Positions 25,668 to 48,636 of a DNA stretch of 64,000 nucleotides are shown piece after piece. The notes beneath the pieces were generated by a model that saw nothing but the letters and a program-made list of their open reading frames with translations, made no database searches and was not told the origin of the DNA. Origin of the DNA: Nymphaea colorata (taxonomy: Eukaryota; Streptophyta; Magnoliopsida; Nymphaeales; Nymphaeaceae); assembly GCF_008831285.2 (NCBI RefSeq), contig NC_045139.1, forward strand, positions 30,049,206-30,113,205. The letters are read 5' to 3'. Every line of letters begins with the position of its first letter. Position 1 is the stretch's first letter. The translations under genes and the position numbers were made by a program.

Positions 25668-26640
25668 CCTACCGCTCAATCGAGCAAACCCCTAGAATCT
25701 AGCCAGATCCATGCAAACCAACACAGCAGATACAGCACCTAACTCCGCAGCTTCAAAACCCAAAAAATGCACACACCTGGTCTTGCTGTCCTGTTCCGTC
25801 TACCAAATGCTACAAACACCAAACCACATACACAATGACTCCTTCAATCCTAAGCACCAGAACGACAGCTTACAACCCCCCCATTCTGTCTCCCATTACA
25901 CACAAAAAATGTCCCCTCCTTCCAAATGACCCCTCATCAGCACCACCAATCTGTAAAACCCACATGCCCAGCACATCCCAAAGGATTTCTACCAAGAGGA
26001 TGAAAAGAAAAAAGAAACAGAATGATTCCTCTTCCTCGTCAAACCTCCTCCTCTTCAAAAACAAAACCAAAAGTACATCAACAATCAACAAACCCAAAAA
26101 CTCTCTCTGGAAAAAGGAAGAAAAAACCAGAGAGGTAATTGAAAACAACCCTTTCCTCCTCCTCCTCCAACTTATGCATCGTCTTAGTCTTCCCCTTCCT
26201 CCTCAAAAAGTGTAAATGGACAAGTAATTGCGCTCTTAAAGAACAAAAGTACTTCTCACTGCGTTTTTTTCCCCTTTATTTTATTCAATCATATTCCCAC
26301 TTCTCTTCTCCAGCCGAGCGAGACTGAGAAGCCAACGCCAACGGCAGTCACCGGCACACGCCTTCCCTACAGGTTCCGATTCGCTTCCCACGCTTCTTAC
26401 CTCTTCTCCCCCTAAAAACACCGAGCTTCCCTCGCTTCCGCATCGAACCCTTTAAAAGTCAACGACGGCGACGGCGACGGCGATGGGCGAGGGCCGGGGC
26501 GTCACGTAATCCGGTCAAACGCGCCCACTGTGGACCCCGCCCATCTCCGTCCCGCCGTCAAAATCTCACGCTCCCCAGCCGTTAGATCTAACGGCGACAG
26601 CGACCCCCACATAAAACCCTCCCCCCAGGGTCCCACTTAA
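25668..26640 (-). promoter_or_regulatory. SERK 5' UTR and promoter region
   Basis: The sequence upstream of the SERK start is pyrimidine-rich on the plus strand, with CTCCTCCTCCTCC at about 26156. It becomes markedly GC-richer at 26300-26640, with an ACGGCG-type run near 26463-26485. Such a transition fits the 5' UTR and proximal promoter of a housekeeping-like gene. No TATA box or transcription start could be fixed. The open frames here on both strands are low-complexity. Confidence 0.45.
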
Positions 26641-28164
26641 TAAATTTTATTTCCAGAAAAATGTTTTCCATTTTTCAGCATCCATTCTGCTGAATTTCTA
26701 AAACCAGTCCCCTTTTTTTTAATATATTTTCATTTCACAGCCAAAATCAAATATTGTGTTATTAGCTTCATCTGCCCGTCGTTGCTTACTAGGAGCCCTG
26801 CTTATTCTATTTAAATTTATTTTGCAAGAAAAATAAGCTTATCCTATTTTATGTATATAAAGTTGAATTTTTTATTATTTATTTATTTAGGTACAAGATA
26901 TGGGGTGCACGTATGCAATGGGTGGGTGGGTGCAACTGGGCGTAAGGAAAAGGGCCCCGCTCGGCTTGATCATGCGATGGACCCACCCTCTAGGTTCAGC
27001 CTGGCCGAGCACTAACTCACCCACTGAATTCCAATCATGGCATCAAAATCGGGGCACATAACTACACATGGGTCCTACTTGACATACCAGCACTAGTTCT
27101 CTTTATTTGGACCGGATTGCGGTTGAGCCAATCAAATTTGAGAATGTCGAGTTTGGATTGGATATTTGATCAAATTATTTTCGAGGCCTGGTCAATTGGA
27201 CGCATCAAACCTCGCCAACTCAACCCAGCGGCTCGGGCTACGACTATGACTTCAAACTGTTTGTAGCCTGATCAATTCTAGAGGAAGTTTGGTTAAAGTG
27301 GGCAGACCTAGCCAAGCCGACCGAACCTAGGTCATTTGGCTTCACCCTCCATGGATCGTTGACCGGTCTCGTTGACTCCGACGCTGTGGGCCCCGTCCGG
27401 TAAAGGAAACGCCCTTTTTGCCTTGCCTTTTTTTCGTTGAGCCCTCTGCCACGTGAGGACATGTACGGCACAACAGAAGTGGGCTCCACACCCCCTGGCC
27501 CTCCTTTTTGTGCTTGTAAGCTCGAGAAAAGGCGACAGCCACTCTCCTTTCTTTTTTTTTTTCTTTTCTTCCATTTTCCAACGAAACATAATTAATAATC
27601 ATTATTATTAATGATGCTAACGCCCTTTTTCTTTATCCATATTTGTCTGCCCTCAGAGCCAAAACCCACTTTAAATTTAAAATATTAAAACAATTTAATT
27701 TTTAAATATATATATTATATAATAATGTTGAAATAAAAAAAAATAGCGAAGCTGGTAACAGTTCTATATAGTTTAGTCGAGTTGTCAAAGCTCGGCTCGA
27801 GTCGGCTTGTTTACAGTCAGTTTTATATTTTTGGAAGATCAAAAAACTCTTTTAAATTTGCAAAAAAGGGGGGCCGCGAACATCTTTATGCTGGTATGTT
27901 ATTTAAAAATGTGGCGGCTTTAACAATTTAAAATTATGACAGTTGTTTTGAAAAAACACATAATTTAGGCCCATTTTTGAAATTTATTCAAATGAATGCT
28001 ATAAAAGGCCCCTTTCGATCGAAACCCTCATTTTCACCTTTCGTTTCTCTCTCTCTTCACTCACCTGCCAAATCTCTACCTCCACGATCCTCCATCTCCG
28101 GACGCCAGCATGCCACCACCGGCTCCAAGGCCGGTGCCTTACCATCGTAGCACGATGCAGCTCA

Positions 28165-28510
28165 CCCACGGTGAGTTTTCCCTATTTCGGTTGTTTATTT
28201 ACTCTTTTTTTTTTAGGTTTCCCGGTGAGATTGAGGGTTCCGGTAGATGCACATGGAATACGGCCTTGTCCGGCGAGGCCATCAGCGGCTCTGAGGCTGG
28301 TGACCCGCCATGGTAGCAGGATGGCTGCTGAGCCATGAAACGATGAGTTTTTTTCTTTTTATTTCGTATCTTTATTTCTTAATTTATTTGTTCTTTTTTC
28401 TCTAGGTTTTCCCTTTAGGCTGCGGGCTGAGGGTTAAGGGTTCTGGTGGAGGGAGACAGAATGCGGCCTTGTGGACCAGCGAGGCCATCTTTGTTTTGAA
28501 CCACCGGCCG
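28165..28510 (+). repeat. Imperfect tandem duplication, offset about 205 bp
   Basis: The order 'gagttttcc - T-rich tract - tagGTTTcCC - gagggtt - gcggccttgt - gcgaggccatc' occurs twice, with 'cggccttgt' at about 28261 and 28464 and 'gaggccatc' at about 28277 and 28482. In each copy the T-rich tract followed by 'tttaggttt' or 'tctaggttt' resembles a 3' splice site. Neither copy has a long frame or a recognisable product. Confidence 0.55.
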
Positions 28511-30468
28511 CACGGCACGCCGCCGCACCATAGTTGTTCTCGTAAGCTTTTAGTCGAGCTCGAGATCGACTCGGCTCGGGTCTGTGAGTGTGAGAGAGAG
28601 ATGGAGGGGCATGAAGTAAATGATGGTTGGCACGGTCTTCTTCCTTTTATGAATAATAAATACCAAAGAAATGATTATTTCATAAAAAAAGAAGAGGTTA
28701 TTAATAAAAGAATTGAAAATGGAAATGAATCATTGGGGCCGTTTAGCTTGTCTGGGCGCTCTGTAGCATCAGTACAGGTGGGTCCGAAACGGATCTGGGT
28801 CCAAATCCGACAACTTACAGTGACAACGTGGGCTCTTTTCCAGATAATGGAAACAGCTTGAGAAATCAGATCTGGATTAGATAAACCCCAGAATAGAAAC
28901 AAGAATTATGTGGAAAGTATTAGATATTGGCCGTGTGGTTCTCACTAATTGGATACTGGAACTTAAAATGAGCCAGGTTAAGTATTTCTAATTTCTTTTA
29001 TGGTAGAAAACAATTTTTTGGAAGTCTATTTTGTTAAGATTAATGACTTGAATTTTTTACATGTAATCCGTTATAGGCGACCACCCAATTTAGAGAAAAC
29101 CCCAAGAAAAAAACTATGATTTATTGTAAGAGTAAAATTGTTCTGACTGAATGTGGTCAATAAGATCCAGATTTGGACCGTAGATCTGATATGAACAAAG
29201 CAACCAGAGTCCATTCAAATAATTAAGGGGATGTTTGACAAATGGAATGAACACTTAATTCTTGTGTTTCATAAACATGCTCTAATTTTTTAGGTTGATT
29301 CATAAAACACTCTCTATTCTTAAGAGTTTGACTTGAATATCTGCTAATGGATTGAATTTCATACTGCCCACAATTGGTACCAGACATAGCAATGCCCAAA
29401 ATGGCTGCAATTCCTTTAATAAAACAACCATGAAATCTCTTTCACGGTGCATGTTTGAATGATACCGCCATAAATTGCATTTCTTCATCAATTTAAAGTC
29501 TGCGCTTCGTTGTGAATGGCAGTCAGTTGCAGTGTGCCTTCTCCCAATAAATTCTTCTTAAATAGATTTTTTTTTAAAAAAAGATAAGAAAGCCTCCTTT
29601 GGTAAAATTTGATAAGAGAGAATTCAATTTTGTTAAAAAACTCGCCTACTTTTTTAAAATAAATAATATATATTTGTGGTTTGAAGACAATCTTTTTCAA
29701 TTTTGTTGCTTAACCAATGCTTACAGCCTTACAGCTTCTTTGTGGTGATTCTAGTGACAAATTACGCTGCGCAATAAGTTGAAATTCTTGGGGAAGAAAC
29801 GAAGACGAATTTAACGATCACGGCAGGAAGGAATTGTGCCTATAAAGTGAAGTGAGGGTTTGAATATGGAAAGGTTTTAAAAGATAAGGTCCAATGTGTA
29901 AAATCTCACTGAACCCCGCAGACGACTACAATTGCTAGGGGCTGAGGTCGCCGACCGGCTTTTTAAGTTTTAACGGCGGAGCCGTCTTCGAATTAACACG
30001 CATTAAATAAAAGCTTTTCTTTTTTAATTTGAAGTTTTTTTGTTTAATAAATAATAAAAATGTCGTATTTCTCACAACTGCGAAAACAGGGTTTCGCTTT
30101 AAATCCTACCCGTTTAGACCATGTGGAAATACTAAAGTATTGAGAAAATTTTTATTTTCCGCCATCTTTGCTTTATATTTAAAAAGAGCCGTCTTTTGTG
30201 TTTTTGCTAATAAATGCTTCAAATGTCAAATAAAACAAAATGTTTCAGACTTTTTGTAATAAAAGGAAACGGGAAGCATCGTTGAGGACAATGTTTTCCC
30301 ATTTGCCGGTCTCCAATCTCCATCAGTCCTTTCCTTTCTCCTTTGTCGGAGCAAACAAATCCCTCAAATCTTCCAACGTTCAAAAAAAAAAAATTTGGCG
30401 GAAATGGAATCGTTCATATTCTTTGAATAACAAAAAGAGATAAGGACGACTGCAGACAAATTGGAAGC

Positions 30469-30469
<1 letters not shown>

Positions 30470-30525
<56 letters not shown>
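30470..30525 (+). repeat. Compound TA/GA microsatellite
   Basis: A TA run (about 30470-30488) passes directly into an uninterrupted GA run (to about 30525). Confidence 0.92.
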
Positions 30526-30528
<3 letters not shown>

Positions 30529-32129
30529 GAAAATTCCATGCTGTTATGTGCCAGACTTTGGTAGGTCGCTAAAAATTAAAAACCTATCATTGAAAACACC
30601 ATGAAGTTTTGTTAAAGCATCATGAAGCTTTGCTGCATTAGAAAGTGTTATTCATGTTTATATGACATTTCTTTTTTAGTAATAGATTTTTAATTTTAAC
30701 AGTGTAGTAACATCTAGCATATAGTACCAATAGAATATGTGGGAAGAGGAAGAGATTGTTGGATAAAACACAGATTCTGATAGAAACGTTGATTTAATAT
30801 TGTGACTAACTGAAGTTAGTAGGTACAGCGATTTGGACGGTGTTGAACAAGAAAAAGAATCTGTCATCATCATCAGGAAAACGAAAGTTGACAAGCGCTA
30901 GAAGGTAAGATTTAAATTTGAAAAAGCGCTGACAAGGAAAGCATTACTAAAAATAAATCTGTAAAGAGGGAACCAATTACCTTAATCCCATGGGCATAAT
31001 CACGAAATAAAAAAAGGCATAAGAACAAGAGGATGGCAGGAATATATTAAAGCAAAAGTTATGTCCTTATATACATACAAGTCGATAGCAAGTAACAGGT
31101 GTTTTGTTTGGTATCAATATTTTATAAGTTGACTTAGTTTTAATTAATTTTTTTATAAATAAATAAATATATATATATATATATATATATTTGGCCAATG
31201 CAGTAGATCACTCGATCAACCGATTCACAACATAGACAGGCCGAAGTTGATGACCTCTTAGCGAGGGCCAGCTAGGCAGACACGACTACCGGAGATAGTT
31301 CAAAAATCAAATCCCCTAAGATCGGGATCCGAGACCTTCACGTTTAGATTTAAAAACTCCAAGCTACGAGCCTACGACTAGAAGTCAACCAAGTTTTTTT
31401 ATGAATTTCGAGGCACGGGCACTAGTAAATTGTTTGGTAGTGCTTAATGCCGTTGTATTGATGCTCCCACCACCAACGCCATATCTTATAACGTACGATT
31501 CATAAGAGGAAAAAAAATCCTGGAACACAGTATCGAGGTTACATTTCTCAATGTGTAAAAGAAAACTAAAGCAAGAGAATATCAAAAGACAGAAAAGAGA
31601 AGGAAAAGATGCCGCAGGTCTTTTCTTTCTATCCTCTTCTCTCCAACTCTTGAAGGGATTGAGTTTACATTGATATTTCTCCTTTCTCTTCCTTGCGTTC
31701 AAACATGTTTTTTTTTTTTCTAAATAATTTCCAGTTCTTTTTCCGCATTCTTAGTTAGCAATCAAACACAAAAAATGACCACCATTTCTCTATAATTTCT
31801 CAAACGACATGCTTCAGAGTTTAAACAACTTAAATCACATCTATTGGAGCATCCGCAGTATTTTAAGATCCAATTTTTCATACGTTATGGCCAGATTGAT
31901 TTTCTTATTAAAAAAACCATATAAAGATGTTTAAGCTTTAGAATGTAAATCCTCTCAGTAACTCGTGTACATTCGCGACTGCTGTATTGCGCAGAGTAAT
32001 GACCTGGAATATCAGCAGAACTCCTTCGAATGATTTCTGTACTGAGCTTTTATGGTGGCATCGGAAACGACTTTGCTGCAAAGAATTGACTGGATGCTGA
32101 AGATCGCGTTTTAATATAACAGTCTGGAA

Positions 32130-32640
32130 ACTATGGTTATACAGGAACTTGAGTTTTCATCAAGATCATTTGCTTTCGATCCCTCAAGCTTTTCAAGGCA
32201 TGTGGCAAACCTGTTCAGAGGTGTTCCTAAAACAGACTTGGCCAACAGCATTATTATATTGCTTAAAACTAAAACCTTTAGTCCAGTTTGGATTCCACAT
32301 AATGTTGATGGTTGATTGAGGTAGCACCAGGGAAGAGAGTCCAAGTCTTGACAGAGGTTGGCATTCTATGGTTGAATGGCAGCTTATGCACAAAGATAGT
32401 TAAACAACATGTTTCTGCTGATTCCTTGATGGACATAATAGAACATTTGGGGACGCTCACCACGGGGGACCAATGAAAACTTACCATTAGAGAGAGTAAT
32501 CGAAGATGGAGAAGATGGTTTATGGGAATTCTATCCTCTGCCAGGTTTAACACTTCTTGTAGGGACTTTTCTAGCCCGCAATTGATTCGTGGGAAGGACT
32601 TATATGTTTGTGATAATCACCTGTCTTTAGAAACTCTTCC
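32130..32640 (+). other. Possible decayed coding fragment, family unknown
   Basis: Plus-strand frames here have codon-like texture: one open run at 32133-32315 includes FSRHVANLFRGVPKTDLAN, and a later one around 32490-32560 includes LWEFYPLPGLTLL. Several stops separate the runs, so this is not an intact gene. I do not recognise the family; it could equally be chance. Confidence 0.2.
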
Positions 32641-33551
32641 CTTGCTCTTGGACCAAGTTGAGTAGTGAGCCCAAGGCTAATTTTGCTTAATCTTCTACAC
32701 ATTTATTCTTCCATTAATAAATGGATGGGGCATCCCCAGCCTGATTTCTTCGGAAATCGACTCAGTAACAAACCACACAAGTCAACCATATAGAATGGAA
32801 ACGACCAGTCCGCCGGTAAATAGTAAAAAAAAAAAAACACTGTACCCATCTAGGAAAGATAAAAAGGAGTAAAAACAAAGAACCGTAAAAATATCAGAAA
32901 TATCAAAGTGAATAAAACAGTGCCACCTTTGAACTGAATCTGTTTTGCTATGAATCTGATTCAAATATGCCCACTCAAGCGTATTTTGATTGGAGAAAAA
33001 GTTAATGCGCTTCCCCGTCTTTTCAGGACGAACGTACGCGTGCGGAAGCATGTCCGCATGCGTGGTGTGGGAACGCACACATTTCACTTTACCATTAGCA
33101 CTTGCGTGCTCCCGCCGCTTTTTTTAGCACGAGCAACGTGACCTCCATGGCTTGCTTAGTTGGCCACAATCCCTTTGAATCCCCCAAAACCTCTTTTGCA
33201 TGCACGAACGTTTTGTCCACCAGGCAACAATCAATGGCCATAATAAATGCACCAACCTCCATGCTTTAAAAAGTTTTTATGTTTGTTTTAAACTAAGATA
33301 AGAACCATCCAGACTTTTATCGTAGCTTTGTTGGATCATAAATTAGATATGAACCTAAAAAATCATATGGTCTTTTTTTTCCTATATTTTTGGCATTTCC
33401 CGTTCATTCACGTCATGCTTTTCAGAGTGCGAAATTGTGCGTGTTTGACAGGAGAAATCTGCTGTGGTTTTTGCTAAGCAAGTACAGAACTTATATAAAT
33501 TACCATTCAGCAGAGCGAAGCTTTTGTACAAGACAATGAAAGGGCACGCAA

Positions 33552-43308
<9,757 letters not shown>

Positions 43309-44621
43309 GGTTATCGGAGAAGAGGAGGGAGAGGAGCTCCCATCGTTTATCGTTCTTTACGTGAATATGCTTACCGTAACTCCTGAGCCAACTTAAACAT
43401 CAAGACCAGGTTCCATTTCAGTGCACGTGTTTATACACCTTCACTTTGTCCGCAATATTTATTCTTTGCAAGGCAACAATTGTATAGCAAATTTTCCAGT
43501 TTTAAGAACTTATTTTGCTTCTAAAACATTAAAATAATATTTATTACCATATTTTATTGAATTAAAATATAGCTTTTAAAATATGTTTTTTAAAAAAATG
43601 TGTTTAAAACACATTCTTTTTCTTATCAAATACTTTCTTAACTTTTTAAATATACAATTTAGAGACTCTACCTCACTAGTTCAAAAGTATATTTTTTAAA
43701 AAATAAATAGTAGAAGGTTGAGTATCGTTGTTTGATACAACCTTCGTCTGTAGGAGATAATGTATCAATCGTAGATGCCGGGATTTATAATACATTTTCT
43801 TTCCAAAACTATGTAGCTGATGAATTCGATAAGAAAATTTCGTACCCTGATAAGCAAGCAAATTTGGATCCAAAAATGAAAATCTTCCTACCAAATTGAA
43901 TAGATGTGTGATTATAGCATACGTTTTTGAGTCCTATTACACATGAATTTCAGATATAATTTTGCATCCTGTATACTCTGGATTCAAATCCAACCTTTGA
44001 GTCTTTTATCCGATTAACCAGATATTGCTGATTCAGATTCAAACATAAAGATACGAATCCATATGTATGGTTGTGTTTAATTTCCTACCGATCAAAGGGG
44101 ATCTGAAGTCAAGGATAGATAAAATCTATATTTTTAACAAACTGTGGATTTCAGCATCAACCTTCCAAGGTGGATCTCAAATCCAGCGACATTGTAAAAA
44201 CCATGGTTTTGAGGTCCAATCCAGGGAGAGGGTGTCGGTCCTCAAAACTGTGAATCTCACATCCATGATAATCAAACACAACCAACATTATTTTTTTCCA
44301 TAAGAATCCAACATCTATCAAACTAAGGGAGGGGGGAGGCATTGCCCCTATTATCTATAGAGCTCTTCATTTTCTTCACAGGTCAAGTTACTGAAGCACA
44401 AAACACATCATTCTATTGAAACCCTGCCAAAGCGCTCCCTTTTGCACACCGCTATTTGAATGCTAAATGAAATCTTCGCCACAAAAACTAATACATCGTC
44501 ATCTATTTATTACATGATCTGCTCTCAAAGCTCATTCACACAATATATGCTACACAACCACATTCCACAAACGAGATGAATGAAAAAACGACATCTCCGC
44601 CTCCCACTTCAAACCTACTAA
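43309..44621. other. Spacer between IST1-like 3' end and MYST 5' end
   Basis: Both neighbours read on the minus strand, so this 1.3 kb must contain the IST1-like 3' UTR (right end) and the MYST promoter and 5' UTR (left end). Sequence just upstream of the MYST ATG is purine-rich on the plus strand ('gaagaggagggagaggag'). The middle is AT-rich, with no repeat or frame that I recognise. Confidence 0.5.
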
Positions 44622-47600
44622 TCACGGATCATGTGCATGTTTATGCGTCGGTGAATAAACACCATGACCACCGTATGAACTCTGAGTGCTAAACAAATTT
44701 GGGTAAGAAAAAGGATCATCGTCCATGGAGGTTGATCTTTCGTATCGAACATCTTGGTCGTCAAGGTTAGAAGATTCCCTCTCAATTCTAGGAGTGTCAA
44801 AAGAAGGATGCAACACTTCTTCTGATCCCTGAGGATGTATCTCAGTTTGAAGACCTGAATGGTATGAAGGTCCAGTCCCACTGCTAATTTTCTGCTCAGA
44901 TTCATCGAATAAGGTGCTGTTCAATTCTCTATCTTCTGCAGCATCATTCCTGCCACTATCAGCGAGATCACTGCCCCTCTTATCGTAAAGCTGAGAAATT
45001 TTGATTTGTGCTAGGTTTGCAGCAGAGCGGGCAGCAGCAGCAGCACTCTCAGCAGTTTCAGCAGCCTGCTGGGCAGCTGCCAAGACATCCTGTAAGTCTG
45101 CGGGTATGGCTGTTTTGGTTCTTGAAATGGAACACATACGCTGATCCTGAAATGATCCAGAAGAAGTAACTGGTGGGTTGAAAGGTAGGAACTGTTTCTT
45201 CTCCTCCTGAGAAACTGATGTATCAGTTGCCACATATGATACCGGGACAGAATCCTTTTTGTCAGGAGACTGAGATTTCTTCTCCTCTGTATCCAATGAG
45301 ATATTGGGTGCCATATGAGAGTGTGAATCCAACATCACTCCATTAGCACGCAAATGAACCTCTTCCCTTGAACCAACGTTGCTGTCAGGAGCTACATTAA
45401 GTGTTCTAAAGTTCGCATCATCATGATTAATAGACGTTTTGCTAATCCCACTGACTGAACTGTCAACTGGAGCATAAGAAGGTGGTTCTACGGTAGTTGC
45501 ATCAGATCCAGTGTGGAGATTTATCTCATCTTGATTTCTAACGAAGTTGTCAGGATTGGGCCTATAAGCAGGTGCATTTGAAACATCTTTACTGGGATGT
45601 TGCAGTGTCTCATAAGAGACAAAATCACCCTTCGCAGCTGAATTTATGATTGAATCATGAGATGGGGCAGATGGTGGAGGCACGTCTGGAAATGCTCCTT
45701 TCTCATAATTGGGATGAATTGAGCCTCGAGGGGCTTCCGGAAGATCAAGTATGTCAAAGCCAGTTTCTGGATCCAACTTTTCATGGGAATCCTTTAAAGA
45801 ACCAGAATAGAAAGACTCATCATGTTTTACTTCGGGAAGTGGCACTTTTGACCCATCAATGAACTGGCTTGGACCATTCTGTAGAACAAAGGAAAACAAC
45901 GTTAAAAAGGAGAGCAAATAGAGCAGTCACCAGTCCAAACGGCCATTCAGAGTTGAACAATGTTCGTCTTACAAGCAAGTCCTCATGAGGCTTTAAAAGT
46001 TCAGCTTCCGAAGCAGTTGGGTCCCAATCTAATTCATGCTCTTCCGCTATCTCCTTAAGCAGCCTTAGCTTTTCCTCAACAGGAGGTGCACGGACTGATA
46101 GCAGCTCAATTATCTGTAATGTAATATGAAGCTGAAGAACATAAGGAAAAGATGATGGAGAAGTGGCTGCAAGCCAAGGAAACATTTTTCCACAATATAA
46201 CCTGGCGGTTAACACCGCAGTCTGGCATGAGTTCTGTTGCGGCTGTGACAAATTCCCTCCCATATTTTGCAGCAAATAGCATCTGAGCTTGTATCAGTTC
46301 TGGTAAGTCTGAGCATCTTGGTGCAGCAAAACAGAGACTGGAAATTGCCTCCTTCAAGTCTAGAGGGCATTCCCTGAAAATTTTACCATAACAAGTTATA
46401 TCCTCTTGCAGTTATCGAGGCCTGACTGTAAGTCCTTATCTGAATCTTGAAATAGAGAAATAAAGCATATTCCATAAAGTCCATGATAATTTAAGAAATA
46501 GCACCTCGTAATTTCTTATCTGCATCTTTTCCAATAAGTACTTATGGACTATGTTGGCAATATGTATAATGAAATCAATTTCAGCTATAGAAGTGACAAA
46601 GAAGTCTGAGGGTTGAAAATATATGCATAAAAACATATAGAACAGTGCAAAGGGGCAAGCCAGCAGTTCCATAAATTTATTTAACATCCTCATTGAATTG
46701 TTATTTAGAAGGATGGAACATTACCTAGGTTCTCTTCCATTAGCAACACCCAGACGGTAGTTTGACATCAAATATTAAAACTATTTTTTATGGCAATGCT
46801 CAGCAATTAGTGTGTGGATATAACCAAGCTTCCAGGTCAAATGAACATTGCCTACAAAATTGTGAAACACCATGGTTATGTTCATTTGGATATGGGCAAA
46901 CTGGAACAATGGTGATAAGCAGCACATAAAGGCCAGACGATTTCCACAATGATGTGAGGAAACTTATACAACCCAAAGCTTACAGGGAAACATCTTTATT
47001 TCCCCTGTACAGCTCAGGATTAGCTTAGATCAACCAAACAAGTCCTGGCACTGCTGACATTCTCAACATCTTGACATTATTCATCTTCATACAACTTCCA
47101 AAAGACTTTAAAACTGAGAAGCGTTTGTGATGCAGTGCACATATGAGGCATTAACTACTGAGTTCCCTGGATCCCCTTGGATCCAAATGTTCTTCTTTTG
47201 GGATTTTCTTGGATATATAACATGTAATTGGATAATAGATACTAAGATTCATATCCATTAGGTCATTATTTCATTTGGTATCTTTTATTTTTACCAAGTT
47301 GTTGTTTAGTTTAAAATAATTATTAGTTAGGTGGATCATTACTTCAGGTAATTATCTTTATTTATTTTCCTTGTTTGTAACGTTATTGTCTTTCTTATTA
47401 AGGTATCTCATCTATAAATAGACGAGACATTCATTTGTGAGGAAACTGAAATTTTCTTGACTTCTTGTGTTGTTGCTTACTTTGTTTATTGAATCACTGA
47501 TCTCTTGTTTCATTCATTCAGTTCAAGTCAGTGTGGAAATTTAAGGAAAAGGGTTATATTGGGAAGTCACAGCATACAGCCACAGACCAGGTTGAAGTAG

Positions 47601-48636
47601 ATCATAACAAGTACACCTTGCGTTGGAGGACCATTAGAGAATTACCTCTGCGTTTCAATAATTGGAAGGCGGACAGTAATAAGCTCACAAAATAGCTCAA
47701 TAATTTCGTAAGCATCCAAGGTTTTCTGCTCTCTGATTATGTGCTCCACCTGAACAACAACCCAAGATATTACAATTACATGCTGAACAATTCATTTATG
47801 TCATATATCAAAGTCAGCGACTAAATAACTTCTGGGTCCTCAATGAAAAATCAGAAAGCATTTTTCTTTTACCCGTATGCGCGCAGTTGCCTCCTGACCG
47901 GTCTCAAGAAGCTTAGCAATTTCTTTCCGCATTTGCTTCATCTGTGCCTCCTTCCTATTCCGCAGCAACTTGATGCGAGGAATCGTCAACTTCAAGAGTG
48001 TTTTGCTGAAGAACAGAAAGAAACCTATGTCACTATGCTATCTGAAAAGAAGAATCTGAACATACTGATAGGCAGAATGAATGCGTCACCAAAAAAAAAG
48101 GTTCTTACACAAAGCAACCTAACCCCATGAACTAGCTAAACAAATTAGACACATGATTTTCTCTTCACTCTTCATATGGAAAATTGAAGGACCAAGAAGG
48201 AGAAAAGCGCCTAAACAGCCATTTCCCCTCAACATTTGAGTTACTATTGCACAAAACGAGCTCAAGATGACCGATCCACTCATTTTATCTAGAGAAACAG
48301 GAGGAAAGAAAAGAAACCAGATCCCAAATCGACAAAATTTAAAGCCCTTTCTGCAGGATGGCAGTCTAGAAAATTGTTGAAAGTCGACCTAACTCAATCG
48401 GTAGAGTAGGGATCCAAGATTGAGTTCAGAAGTACATTAGAATTATATGATGACCACGACGATTGTTGGTCGTCTATGATCGTCTTGATAATGAAGATGG
48501 TGATCCATGGTGGTGGGAGAATAAGCACAAGCGGAGAGCAGAAAACCAGATTCGCGTAAGGAAAAAGGGAGGGAAAAAAAGTCTACCATTTTGCGCCCCT
48601 GAATCCCTTGTTGAAGAGCGCGTCCAGCATCGACAT
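44622..48636 (-). CDS. IST1-like protein, regulator of VPS4/ESCRT-III
   Basis: Six exons join in phase to 1,857 nt (618 aa): 48636-48587, 48005-47873, 47749-47646, 46373-46202, 46113-45973, 45878-44622. The first 200 residues are the IST1 domain, starting MSMLDALFNKGFRGAK, with the basic helix LTIPRIKLLRNRK and the motifs QEATARIRVEHIIREQ, CFAAPRCSDLPEL, ELMPDCGVNRQ and EIAEEHELDWDP. The remaining 418 residues, encoded by one exon, are Ser/Pro/Asp-rich and probably disordered, apart from an Ala-rich amphipathic helix at about 462-488 (LAAAQQAAETAESAAAAARS). The family binds ESCRT-III subunits and VPS4/LIP5 at multivesicular bodies; the role here is inferred from the domain. Two in-frame ATGs (MSM) open the protein; exon 1 holds only 16 whole codons, and the boundary with exon 2 is fixed by the family's conserved start (CKTLLKL). 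Confidence 0.93.
47180..47525 (+). mobile_element. LTR-like fossil (Ty1/copia type) in IST1-like intron 3
   Basis: The segment has the texture of a copia LTR: long TTTATTT-type tracts, 'gtaacgttattgtctttctt', then 'ctcatctataaatagacgagacattca' at about 47407-47433 (LTR-type TATA and start region), followed by a T-rich 3' part. It lies between exons 3 and 4, antisense to the gene. Ends and target duplication could not be fixed, and no internal coding region adjoins it, so it is read as a probable solo LTR. It looks old. Confidence 0.5.

Larger units (their letters stand above)
26641..33551. other. Intergenic region between the SERK and MYST genes
   Basis: No intact gene is recognised. The block includes AT-rich stretches (26700-26900 and 27650-27760), TA runs at 31168-31190 and an imperfect 205-bp duplication at 28.17-28.5 kb. 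A possible decayed coding segment at 32.1-32.6 kb is listed separately. Short frames around 27.3-27.6 kb overlap each other in several registers and carry no motif. Confidence 0.5.

Noticed and set aside
25835-26215. Frames of 92-126 codons on both strands upstream of SERK
   Set aside because: They are low-complexity (Pro/Ser/Thr/Lys or Phe/Leu), overlap one another in several registers, and fall in the pyrimidine-rich SERK 5' region.
48380-48430. tRNA-like word 'taactcaatcggtagagtagg' suggesting a tRNA or SINE head
   Set aside because: It resembles an A box, but the B-box candidate follows too closely, no cloverleaf can be drawn and no A-rich tail or target duplication is visible.
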